Of a stretch of DNA of 64,000 bases, positions 43,441-53,557 are shown one piece after another. The notes under the pieces are model-generated. The model searched no databases, was not told the DNA's origin, and worked only from the letters and a program-made list of their open reading frames with translations. Each line of letters begins with the position of its first letter. Position 1 is the stretch's first letter. Position numbers and translations under genes: made by a program. This stretch comes from Triticum aestivum. Lineage: Eukaryota; Streptophyta; Magnoliopsida; Poales; Poaceae. Where the stretch lies: contig NC_057811.1 of NCBI RefSeq assembly GCF_018294505.1, positions 25,734,197 through 25,798,196 of the forward strand. Reading direction: 5' to 3'.

Positions 43441-43478
43441 TGCAATGGAATTCATCAGTAATTTTACATAAGCATATA

Positions 43479-43590
43479 CTCCCTCCGTCCGGAAATACTT
43501 GTCATGAAATGGATGTATCTAGATGTATTTTAGTTCTAGATACATTCATTTTCATCCATTTTGATGACAAGTAAATCCGGACGGAGGGAG
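43479..43590. mobile_element. Stowaway MITE (112 bp)
   Basis: CTCCCTCCGTCCGGAAATAC at one end and CCGGACGGAGGGAG at the other, TA on both sides (43477-43478 and 43591-43592), forming a long hairpin (GATGTATCTAGATGTA centre). Confidence 0.95.
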
Positions 43591-44289
43591 TACTGAACAT
43601 TAACGCTATACAATTACTAGAATATTCACATTTAGGATATGCCTAGTAACCAGAACATAATGCTCATCTTTTCATTCCTAACATATTCATCGTCCAGATA
43701 CTTAGATATTTCTTCACGCCGAGGATTACATAATGTAATCCAGATAATGATAGAAAGAGAGTGGAGTGGAAGAGAGTTGTAGGTGAAAGTACACCCACCA
43801 TTAATCTTGGACCATGGAGGACGTCAAAAATAGGTGTAGAAGAACGGCATTGAGCTTCAGGTTGCTGTCAATCACTGGCTCCACTCCGCTCTCTAGTGGC
43901 TGCAATTAAATTCCAAGCTTCAGGAAGACCTGGCCAGGTCAGCTACCTCTGGTCCCCAGCCGTATAACAAGGCAGAGCAGAATAGCGACCAGTGACCTTC
44001 CCATGCAAATGACTGGTGTTAACGTTTACACGTAGCACAGGTCATGTTCCTGTGTACAAACGACAATCAGTCACAAGAAATTTCGTCTCAGATGTCACTA
44101 TAGTGTAAGCAGTTAACCATCACAGGAAATTCAGCAGCCAGGACACCAGGAATTGTTCTCTTTTTTTCTTGGCGAGGTGACACCAAGAGTTGGATTTACA
44201 TATACACCACCCATACATGGGGTGTCCTGCACCAAGAAAAACATATAGCCAACCCTCAGAAGGAGGAAGAAGAAGAAGATCATACATCC
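43591..44289 (+). promoter_or_regulatory. Upstream region of gene D
   Basis: No other gene. From about 44180 to the ATG it shares phrases with the leaders of A and C (CACCAAGAGTT, CCTGCACCAAGAA against CCTACACCAAGAA). A GAAGGAGGAAGAAGAAGAA purine tract lies just before the ATG and is not in A or C. Confidence 0.5.
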
Positions 44290-44438
44290 ATGGAAAAAGC
44301 ATCCATGGACACACTTCACTTCTCCTGCATCCAAATAGCCATAGCCTTAGTCTTGTTTACTCAAGCCAAGAGCACCACAGAGGGCAGCACATCTGCCCTG
44401 CATCCAAACGATGCGATCCCCAGCTGTGTTGCCGGTGA
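44217..44438 (+). other. Upstream ORF overlapping the start of gene D
   Basis: ATG at 44217 opens MGCPAPRKTYSQPSEGG..., passing the gene D ATG in another frame and stopping at 44438 (QLCCR). Counterpart of frames at A and C. Confidence 0.35.
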
Positions 44439-47130
44439 GAGGTCTGCCCTTCTGGCCTTCAGGGCAGGTCTATCAGACCCTGCCAACCTCCTTCCATCAT
44501 GGAAGAGTGATGCCTGCTGCCGATGGAAGGGCGTCTACTGCAGCAACAGGACCGGCCATGTTGTCAGGCTCGATCTCCAAGGCCCTGGTTACGGAAGCAG
44601 CGATGAGAGTAGGAAGGTGCTAGCAGGCAACATAAGCTCCTCGTTGCTCGGTTTACGGCATCTACGCTATCTCGACCTCAGCAAGAATGGGTTTGACAAG
44701 ATACAAATACCAGAGTTCATGGGTTCTCTCCATCAGCTGAGATATCTCGACCTATCATGGTCACAGTTCATTGGAAGGATACCACCGCAGCTGGGTAATC
44801 TCTCCAACTTACACTACTTAAATCTTGCGTACAACTCAGATGGCATATACTCCACTGATATCACCTGGTTGTCACGGTTAACTTCCGTTGAGCACCTGGA
44901 CATGAACTGGGTGAACCTCAGTACAATTCTACACTGGCTTCCGGTTGTGAACATGCTTCCAACTCTTAAAGTTCTCCGTCTTGCCAATTGCCAGCTTAGA
45001 AGTAGCCCTGATTCTCTTCCACTCTCAAACCTGACATCTCTTGAAACACTAGACTTTTCAGGCAACCACCTGACTGTGGAGCTTGATTTATCATATGGCC
45101 CTTTTCCGGACGAGATAGGAAATATGACCTCGATTGTGGAGCTTGATTTATCAGACAATAACCTTGTGGGCATGATACCATCCAACATGAAGAACCTATG
45201 TAATTTGGAGAGATTAGATTTTTCTATGAACAACATCAACGGGAGTATAGCAGAGTTATTGCATCGATTACCAAACTGTTCACAGAATAAACTACAGGAC
45301 TTGTCTCTATCGGACAACAATCTGACTGGAAGCCTACCAACTACACTAGTAGAGCCCTTGAGAAACCTGAGCTGGCTGAATCTTGATGGGAACAAACTCA
45401 CTGGTCATGTCCCGGTGTGGATAGGAGAGCTCACACAGCTAACAAATCTGGAGCTTAGTTCTAACAACCTGGACGGGGTCATACATGAAGGTCATTTATC
45501 AGGTCTAGGTATGTTGGAGGAATTGACATTATCAGACAACTCCATAGCCATCACTGTGAGCCCAACTTGGGTTCCTCCTTTCAGTCTAGGAACAATTGAA
45601 CTTCGGTCCTGTCAGCTAGGGCCTAAATTCCCCATGTGGCTTAGAAGGCAAACACACTTATGGAATCTTGATATATCAAACACAAGCATAAATGACATGG
45701 TACCAGGTTGGTTTTGGATAGCAGCTTCCTCAGTAGAGTATCTAAATATTCGAAATAATCAGATTACAGGATTCCTACCATCATCAATGGAATTTATGAG
45801 AGCAGAAGTCATGGATTTCAGTTCTAACCAGCTTGGTGGTCCAATACCTAAGCTTCCCATCACTCTAATCGACCTGGATCTCAGTCGGAACAATCTAGTT
45901 GGGCCACTACCATTAGACTTTGGAGCACCAGGGCTTGAAAAACTATTTCTATATAACAACATGATCTCTGGGGCCATTCCATCTTCTTTGTGCAAGTTGC
46001 GATCATTGCGGTCATTAGATCTATCAAGAAATAACCTCAATGGATCAATTGCTGATTGCCCAGTCAATGAGTCCAGCTCAAACATGACAGATCTGAGCAT
46101 TGTTAATCTAAGCTTCAGAAACAACAACCTCTCTGGTGAATTTCCTTCACTTCTGCAGAAATGCCCACAACTCATCTTTCTTGATCTCGGACTTAATCAA
46201 TTCTCCGGGGCTTTACCAACATGGATTGGAGAGAAGCTACTGTCTTTGTCATTCTTGCGACTGAGATCCAATATGTTTTATGGGAACATTCCAGTCCAGC
46301 TTACGAAGCTTGTTAATCTACAATATTTGGACCTTGCGTACAATAATATATCAGGGAGCATACCGAGATCTATTATTAATTGGACAGGCATGACACAAAC
46401 AAGAGACAACACTGATGATCTTCAGAATGCATTCACTTCTGGAGTAAGTTTTGATGACAATGAACTGGTTGACTACAGTGCGAATTTGACTGTACTCACG
46501 AAAGGCCAAGAGAGATTATATACAGGAGAAATCATATATATGGTGAATCTTGATTTATCTTGTAATAGTCTTACCGGAGTGATACCCGCAGAAATCAGCA
46601 GTCTCGTTGCGTTGAAGAGCCTGAACTTATCATGGAACAATTTCAATGGAAAAATCCCTGAGAATATTGGTGCCTTGATGCAAGTGGAGTCACTTGACCT
46701 GTCACACAATGAGTTGTCTGGTGAAATCCCTTCAAGCTTATCGGTTCTCACATCATTGAGTCGCCTGAACCTGTCCTACAACAATCTGGGAGGGAAGATA
46801 CCAACTGGAAATCAGCTGCAAACACTTGAAGACCAGGCATCTATTTATATTGGCAACCCGGGTCTCTGCGGCCCTCCTCTCTTGCGGAATTGCCCGCAGC
46901 CTGAGCCAATTCCAGGAGAAAACCATGGAGATGCAAGCGATGACTTGGTTTCCTTTCTCCTCGCCATGAGCTCTGGATTTGTAATGGGTCTCTGGGTGGT
47001 CTTCTGTACCTTCTTGTTCAAGAGGAGATGGAGAGCTGTTTGGTACTCGCTCTGTGACAGCCTGTATGATTGGGTTTATGTGCATGTGGCTATTACCTGG
47101 ACTTCCTTGAGAGGTAAAATCAATGGGTAG
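44290..47130 (+). CDS. LRR receptor-like protein D (intact, EIX/Cf-like)
   Basis: 946 residues, one exon. Signal peptide about 1-29; LRR cap with C46, C76, C77 and C84, all four present; LRRs to about residue 860; island with Yx8KG (Y729, K738-G739); acidic [10 protein letters not shown]; membrane helix about 886-910 with GFVMG; 36-residue tail with no kinase (KRRWRAVWYSLCD... RGKING). It is the best preserved LRR gene here and the likeliest functional one. Between SPDSL and YGPFP it is 19 residues shorter than gene C and holds a small duplicated phrase (VELDLS) copied from the following repeat. Met1 is used; Met6 is an alternative. Ligand unknown. Confidence 0.95.
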   Translation: MEKASMDTLHFSCIQIAIALVLFTQAKSTTEGSTSALHPNDAIPSCVAGERSALLAFRAGLSDPANLLPSWKSDACCRWKGVYCSNRTGHVVRLDLQGPGYGSSDESRKVLAGNISSSLLGLRHLRYLDLSKNGFDKIQIPEFMGSLHQLRYLDLSWSQFIGRIPPQLGNLSNLHYLNLAYNSDGIYSTDITWLSRLTSVEHLDMNWVNLSTILHWLPVVNMLPTLKVLRLANCQLRSSPDSLPLSNLTSLETLDFSGNHLTVELDLSYGPFPDEIGNMTSIVELDLSDNNLVGMIPSNMKNLCNLERLDFSMNNINGSIAELLHRLPNCSQNKLQDLSLSDNNLTGSLPTTLVEPLRNLSWLNLDGNKLTGHVPVWIGELTQLTNLELSSNNLDGVIHEGHLSGLGMLEELTLSDNSIAITVSPTWVPPFSLGTIELRSCQLGPKFPMWLRRQTHLWNLDISNTSINDMVPGWFWIAASSVEYLNIRNNQITGFLPSSMEFMRAEVMDFSSNQLGGPIPKLPITLIDLDLSRNNLVGPLPLDFGAPGLEKLFLYNNMISGAIPSSLCKLRSLRSLDLSRNNLNGSIADCPVNESSSNMTDLSIVNLSFRNNNLSGEFPSLLQKCPQLIFLDLGLNQFSGALPTWIGEKLLSLSFLRLRSNMFYGNIPVQLTKLVNLQYLDLAYNNISGSIPRSIINWTGMTQTRDNTDDLQNAFTSGVSFDDNELVDYSANLTVLTKGQERLYTGEIIYMVNLDLSCNSLTGVIPAEISSLVALKSLNLSWNNFNGKIPENIGALMQVESLDLSHNELSGEIPSSLSVLTSLSRLNLSYNNLGGKIPTGNQLQTLEDQASIYIGNPGLCGPPLLRNCPQPEPIPGENHGDASDDLVSFLLAMSSGFVMGLWVVFCTFLFKRRWRAVWYSLCDSLYDWVYVHVAITWTSLRGKING

Positions 47131-48040
47131 AAGCTAAGATGAGAGGACCATCACTGGTTCTTGGTTTTCTCTCGTGTAATTCAATAAATGCTTTTGAGAT
47201 TTATCATGAATGTATCAATCAATATTCAGGTATTGTACTAGAAGTGGTCAGGATATGTATTCAAGGTTTTTATGCTGTTTTCCTTAGTGTACTAGAACCA
47301 GCATTGGTTCTTGGTTTGCTGTGGACATGTAATATATGTACTCTGGAGATTTATCATGAATGTGTCAATTGATATTCCAGTGTATTGTACTGGAACAAGT
47401 CACGCACATGTATGTATTGTAAGGTGCATTGTATTGGAACTAGTCATGCACACGTATGATTTCTAGGTGCATTGCCATTAACAGAGGTTTGTATATATGA
47501 TGTGTTTTCTATGTGCTTTCTGTTGTCGGTGCTTTTCTTTTTATAATAATTCCATGGTAAATACTGATACCTCGGGCAAAACTCGAATGGCAAAGATAAG
47601 GAGGGTGATGGCAAAAATGATGATGACATGACAGGTGATGAAGCTGATTCTGATTTTTGTTCTGGCTTGGAAGATGCTCGATTCTGCAAGAGCAATAGTT
47701 GACATGACATATGCAATAGACAGTACTATGGAAATAAAATTAAAGTCCTTTTTTGCTCTGGCTGAGGTTTCTATGTAAAGAGGTGGTCTCTCTTTTTGCA
47801 TATGACCGTTGGCGGTCCTCTGCTTTATAGTACTCCCTCCGTTTGAAATTATTTATCTCGGAAATGGATGTATCTAGACGTAAATACGTCTAGATACATC
47901 CATTTCCGAGACAAATAATTTCAAACGAAGGGAGTAGTATAATAAAGCAACATATTTGCAACCCAAGCGCTGTTATGTATCCTTGTCTTAGTGCAGGTTC
48001 CTTCACTTGCATAAGTGCACATGTTATTGCATATGTACAT
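47131..48040 (+). repeat. 3' flank of gene D, inverted copy of the gene B 3' flank
   Basis: Starts with AAGCTAAGATGAGAGGACC and AATAAATGC (possible polyadenylation signal), contains two copies of the GGTTCTTGGTTT...GAGATTTATCATGAATG unit, and continues to CATTGCATATGTAC. It matches 5114 down to about 4200. Confidence 0.75.
47833..47934. mobile_element. Stowaway MITE (102 bp), near-perfect hairpin
   Basis: CTCCCTCCGTTTGAAATTAT to AATTTCAAACGAAGGGAG with TA flanks (47831-47832, 47935-47936). The two halves pair almost over their full length around ACGTAAATACGT. The corresponding B flank near 4310-4320 lacks it, so it inserted after the duplication. Confidence 0.95.
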
Positions 48041-48683
48041 TTTTTTTAGAAAAGGAGGAATACCCCCGGTCTCTGCATCTGGACGATGCATACGGCCAAT
48101 TTATTAATTATTAACACAAGTGTAAGTCGTACAATAGTAAGACCAAAGCCACCATCTTCGCAACCTCTGTCGCTACTCCTATCTAACTGATGAAGGGGCG
48201 TTGATGGTCTGGGCCTAATACCAAACGGACCTCGCAGCCAAACCTAACATCTAAGACCTGAGGTCCCAACCAGGACGCCTGCCGGGTATGGGCACCCACC
48301 AGTCCGGCGTGCTCCTCAACCAGGACGCCTGCCGGGTATGAGGCCGCCACAGCCACCTGCCACATATCCATCTTCAGAGCTGTACTGTTGCATCGGCCTT
48401 GCCCGGTCTCGCTGCCGCCGACGCCACCACAACGCCAGACAACGTCGACCTCCTGCGCGTGTCCGTCACCACACATCTGACGCCAAGCCTCCGCTGCTCC
48501 ATGCCGCCAAGATTATGTAGAAAGAAACACCGCTCCACCGAAAAGGAGGCAGCACACCCCCACCCCTCACCTGCAGACCCTTCCATCCGATCCCAATGTC
48601 CTTGGCGTCGTCGCCAGGAAGGTTACAGTGCACGGGGCGCCGCCGACGCCCGATCCGCATCGGATCTTGGGCTTTCACCCGGG
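48041..48683 (-). mobile_element. 5'-truncated LINE, minus strand, with target duplication
   Basis: TATGTACAT at 48032-48040 and 48684-48692 flanks the insert. The left edge is a T-run (poly-A tail on the minus strand). The gene B flank has the empty site (GCATATGTAAAAGG). Inside, CAACCAGGACGCCTGCCGGG occurs twice (48270 and 48318). No reverse transcriptase remains; it is 3' untranslated and GC-rich sequence. The ORFs here are incidental. Confidence 0.85.
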
Positions 48684-48692
48684 TATGTACAT

Positions 48693-49140
48693 GGAAAATG
48701 TGAGTTCAGATAATGCTTGTATCTTGTATATATAATATTGGCTTTGTTAATTTCTTTAATACAGTCGTGGAAATAATTTCTTTAATTCAGCCATAGAAAC
48801 TTCTGCACATTTTGCGAGTTAGGGTCCGCGCTTGGAGTTGGAGGTGCGATCCAATATTGTGCTGCTGCTATCTTACTATGCGAGTCACATATGCAGAACC
48901 TGAAAAATGCTCTGGAAGTTTTGTTGGTTGATAATGATGCATCTGCATCTGAAGCAAGGGGGCTCAACAAAATCTGCTCTAGAAAAGAGAAGTTATCAAG
49001 TACATATATACTGCTGGTCTCTCCCGTTTCCAGCCCGAGCGAACTTTTTTAGTTTTCGTGTCTGCTTCTCTGAACTTACATCTTCTCTGGTAATGTCAGT
49101 TACTACCAAATTTCTTCATGAAGTTTAATCCTCCTTGTGT
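48693..49140 (+). pseudogene. Exon-like fragment, copy 3 (LLVDNDASAS), end of D flank
   Basis: Continues the match to the B flank (4190-3950). At 48894-48960 the plus strand reads NLKNALEVLLVDNDASASE and then ARGLNKICSRKEKLSST, with a GTCACATATGCAG that could be a 3' splice site just before. The frame stops near 49050. Parent gene not recognised. Confidence 0.4.
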
Positions 49141-49164
49141 TCCTCGGACAAAGGCATATGCGTT

Positions 49165-49718
49165 CGTGCACCATCAGGCCAACTCCAACAGGCACCCCAA
49201 ATGGTCCGCGGTTGTCTGTTTAGATCAAAACGGACAAAGCAGGCCGTTCAAAACGCGCCGCATCTGTAAATTTTGTCCGTTTGGCGTGTCTGACCTGCCC
49301 CATTTCTGGCGCAAACATGCACTTGGTTTGCGTCCACACGGACGCTGAACGGACGGGCACATGCTTGCCGGTCGTCCGCCTCGGGGACGTGTGGCGGCCG
49401 CCCAACTACCTCCACCGCCCAAACTAAATACGGACGAGCGGCGGGCGCCGACTGTCAGCCACACATCCTGCAGTTGTCGTCCTTCTTAAATTGGAGGCCA
49501 GTCCATAAATTGGAAGCCGTGGACTGGCCCGTCCATAGCTTCCACTTCCCGGCCGGCCTGCCTCCTCGAGCACAGACAAGAGCGAACCCTAGGCAGCGCC
49601 TCCGCACCCCCACTCGCCCACCTCCCCGCCGGCGCCATGGGCTGACATTGGATCAAGGGGAAGCACGACCACGAGGCCGGCTCCTCCTCTGGCCGCCGCA
49701 GGTCCAGCTAATCCGATT
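49165..49718 (+). mobile_element. Left part of an older repeat with a broken ORF
   Basis: GGCCAACTCCAACAGGCACC at 49178 begins a sequence rich in CGGAC words, like common Triticeae DNA-transposon repeats. A start near 49638 leads to a reading with stops (HWIKGKHDHEAGSSSGRRR), followed by the LARD insertion at 49724. The continuation is at 61559. Family not settled. Confidence 0.45.
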
Positions 49719-49723
49719 CGCCT

Positions 49724-52700
49724 TGTGACGCCCCCGATTTGACCGTACACTAATCATGCACGCAAATGTGTACGATCAAGATCAGGGATTCACGGGAAGA
49801 TATCACAACACAACTCTACAACATAAATAAGTCATACAAGCATCATAATACAAGCGAGGGGCCTCGAGGGCTCGAATACAACTGCTCGATCATAGACGAG
49901 TCAGCGGAAGCAACAATATCTGAGTACAGACATAAGTTAAACAAGTTTGCCTTAAGAAGGCTAGCACAAAAGTAGCAACGATCGAAAAGGCAAGCCTCCT
50001 GCCTGCGACCTCCTAACTACTCCTCGAAGCCGAACTCCATGTAGAATCCCTCGGGATCTCTAGCTCCTGGACTCCAGCATCTGGTTGCGACAATCCGGTA
50101 TAGAAAAAGGGAAAAGAGGGAGAAAAGCAACCGTGAGTACTCATCTAAAGTACTCGCAAGCAAGGAGCTACACTACATATGCATGGGTATATGTGTAAAG
50201 GGCCATATCAGTGGACTAAACTGCAGAATGCCAGAATAAAAGGGGGATAACTAGTCCTGTCGAAGACTATGCTTCTGGACATCTCCATCTTGCAGCATGT
50301 AGAAGAGAGTAGATTGAAGTCCTCCAAATAGCATCGCATAGCATAATCCTACCCGGCGATCCCCTCCTCGTCGCCCCTGTTAGAGAGCGATCACCGGGTT
50401 GTATCTGGCACTTGGAAGGGTGTATTTTATTCAGTATCCGGTTCTAGTTGTCATAAGGTCAAGGTACAACTCCGGGTCGTCCTTTTACCGAGGGACACGG
50501 CTATTCGAATAGATAAACTTCCCTGCAGGGGTGCACCACATAACCCAACACGCTCGATCCCATTTGGCCGGACACACTTTCCTGGGTCATGCCCGGCCTC
50601 GTAAGATCAACACGTCGCAGCCCCACCTAGACTCAACAGAGAGGTCAGCACGCCGGTCTAAACCTATGCGCGCAGGGGTCTGGGCCCATCGCCCTATGCA
50701 CACCTGCACGTTGCGTACGTGGACGGAAGCAGACCTAGCCCCCTTAATACAAGCGCGAGCTTACGGTCCAATGCGGCGCGCGCCACTCAGTCGCTGACGT
50801 CAAAAGAGCTTCGGCTGATACCACGACGTCGGGATACCCATAACTACTCCCGCGTAGATGGTTAGTGCGTATAGACCAAATGGCCAGACTCAGATCAAAT
50901 ACCAAGATCTCGTTAAGCGTGTTATGTATCCGCGAACGCCGACCAGGGCCAGGCCCACCTCTCTCCTAGGTGGTCTCAACCTGCCCTGTCGCTCCGCCAT
51001 AAAGTAACAGTCGGGGGCCGTCAGGAACCCAGGCCCACCTCTACCGGGATGGAGCCACCTGTCCTTTCAGCCTCCTCATCAGAATCACTTGCGGGTACTC
51101 AACGAGCCGACCCGACTTTAGTCACCACATGTGTCATGTATATAATGTATATAGTATATACCCGTGATCACCTCCCGAAGTGATCACGGCCCAGTAGTAT
51201 AGCATGGCAGACGGACAAGAGTGTAGGGCCACTGATGGAACACTAGCATCCTGTACTAAGCAGTAGGATAGCAGGTAAGGGTAACAATTGTAGTAACAAA
51301 GACAGGCTATGCATCAGGATAGGATTAACGGAAAGCAGTAACATGCTACACTACTCTAATGCAAGCAGTATAGAGAAGAATAGGCGATATCTGGTGATCA
51401 AGGGGGGGGGGGCTTGCCTGGTTGCTCAGACAAGAGAGAGGGGTCGTCGGTGACGTAGTCAACCACAGGGGCATCAGCATCGTCACGGGGTCTACCGAAG
51501 AGAAGAGGGGGGAGAAAACAGTAAATACATAGCAAGCAAGTGCATAACAGGACAACAGGCAGAGCTAGACGTGTTCTAACGCGGTATGAGGTGATACCGG
51601 TGAAGGGGGGAAACATCAGGGAAGGTATCCCCGGGGTTTCGCATTTTCGGACAGATGAACCGGAGGTGAAATGTTACAGGTTCACTATGGTAGGGACGCG
51701 TGGCGGACGAACGGGCCGCGTATCTGGATTCGTCTCGTCGTTCTGAGCAACTTTCATGTAGAAAATATTTTCATCTGAGCTACTGTTTAAAAGATATGAT
51801 TTTCTAAAGATTTACTAATTTCTGGAATTTAATTAATAATTTAATTTAGTTCGAAATTGGATTTATGTCATCAGCATGATGTCATGCTGACATCAGCAGT
51901 CAACTGGGGTTGACTAAGTCAAACTGACACGTGGGTCCAGTGGGACCCACCTGTCATTCTCTGTTTAGGTTAATTAGGGTTTAGCTAATTAATTACTATT
52001 TAATTAAATTAACTAATTAATTAGATTAATTTAAACAGGGTTAATTAACTTAATTAATTAACTAATTAATTAATTACTTTTATTTTTATTTTTATTTATT
52101 TATTTATTAATTTTTATTAATTAAGTTATTATTTTTATTATTATTTATTTATTATTATTTTTTTCTTCGCTTTTTGTTTATTAAACAGGGGCGTGGGGCC
52201 CCCTAGTCAGTGGCTCAGGAGGAGCCATAGCGGGTGTGGGTTACGGGCACAGCCCGAACGGGCGAGGGGGATACGGGCGACGGCGCCAGCCCATCGGGGC
52301 CCTTGCCCAGGCCAGCAGCAGGGCGCCGGCGGCCAAGGGCGGCGCTAGGCGAGGCCGCGGCCGGTGCGAGGAGTAAGGCAGGCGCGGCGGTTGCCGAGGT
52401 CGGGCGCGGGTGGAGATGGCCGCGGACGGCAGTGGCTGGGGCGCGAGGCACCCGCGGGCGCGGCCTGTGGTGCGGGTGGCCGCGGAGGGGTCTGCGCGGG
52501 CGAGGACTTGGCGCGGGCGGGGCGCGGGTGAGCGCGCACCAGCGCGGCGCGGTGTACGACGAAGCGCGACCGGAGCGAGGTGACCGGACGGGGCGGCGGG
52601 GGCGCATGTGCAAGGGAGGCACAGATGAGGAGAGGGGGAGGTTCGCTCACAGCGTTGAAGGGGAGGGGTCGGCGTGGCTCAGGTCGGGCGACGAGGAGGA

Positions 52701-53545
52701 GATGAGGAGGCGAGGCGACGACGTTGAGGTGACGACGGCGTAGGGCGACGGGGCACGGCCTCGAGGTGATGGAGTCGGCGTGGTTTCGGCGGCGGCCCCG
52801 GGTCGATCCCGTGAGGAAGAGGCGCGGGAGGTCGGGTGACGGCAGCGGGCATCGGGGCGCCGGCGAGGTGCGGCGTGGTGGCGCGCGGCATCGACCTCGG
52901 CAGGGTCGGGGGCGCAGTTGCCCCGATCGGATCGGGGGAGGTGGGGAAAGAGAGAGCGAGAGGGGGATCGAGGGGGAGTGGGGGGTGCGGTAGGTGGCTA
53001 GGGTTTGGGGGGAGTGGATAAGGAGGAGTGGGGGAGTGGCCGGCTGGGCCTTTGCCCAGTTGGGCCGGTGGCCTGCTGGGCCGGAGCCCGGGGGGGTTCT
53101 TCCTTTTTTTGTATTTATTTGTTTTCTATTTATTAGTTTTCTATTTATTTTCTATATATTTTTGTTTTATAAAATATACAAGTAGTACCTAAATTAGTGT
53201 TACAAAATACCCCAATGCCACAAAAAGTTTGGTGACAAAATAAAATAGTTTAGTAATTTATTATTAGTAAAAGGCATTTAATTAATTGTTTTTGCTACTG
53301 TTTAAATCTTTATAGTTAATTTAAGCATTATATAAAAGTTTGGTTTCTCCACCATAATTGCTTACGATTTATTTGAAACAACCCGAACATTTTAGTTTTA
53401 ATTTTTTGAAAACTTTTGTTGTTTGCTTTTCTTTCGAATTTGAATTTGAATCGGTTTCGAACTAACGCGAGATTAGCAAGAGTAACTCTGGTGATGTGGC
53501 ATCATTAGCAGAGGTTTACTGTAGCTTGATTATCCGGGCGTCACA
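49724..53545 (-). repeat. LARD 3' LTR (left)
   Basis: 3822 bp. It has a TTAATTAA-rich block (51960-52190), a strongly GC-rich block (52190-53100), a G-run at 51403-51412 and a near-perfect palindrome TCAGCATGATGTCATGCTGA at about 51869. Long ORFs in the GC block recur in the other LTR but are low-complexity Arg/Pro/Gly readings. Confidence 0.93.
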
Positions 53546-53557
53546 ATTCTCCTCCAC
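53546..53557 (-). promoter_or_regulatory. LARD polypurine tract
   Basis: Minus strand GTGGAGGAGAAT directly before the TGTGACGCCC start of the left LTR. Confidence 0.75.

Noticed and set aside
52234..52743. 169-codon ORF in the LARD LTR, repeated at 60199-60720
   Set aside because: Present in both LTRs only because LTRs are copies; low-complexity Arg/Gly/Ala composition and several equally long frames on both strands.
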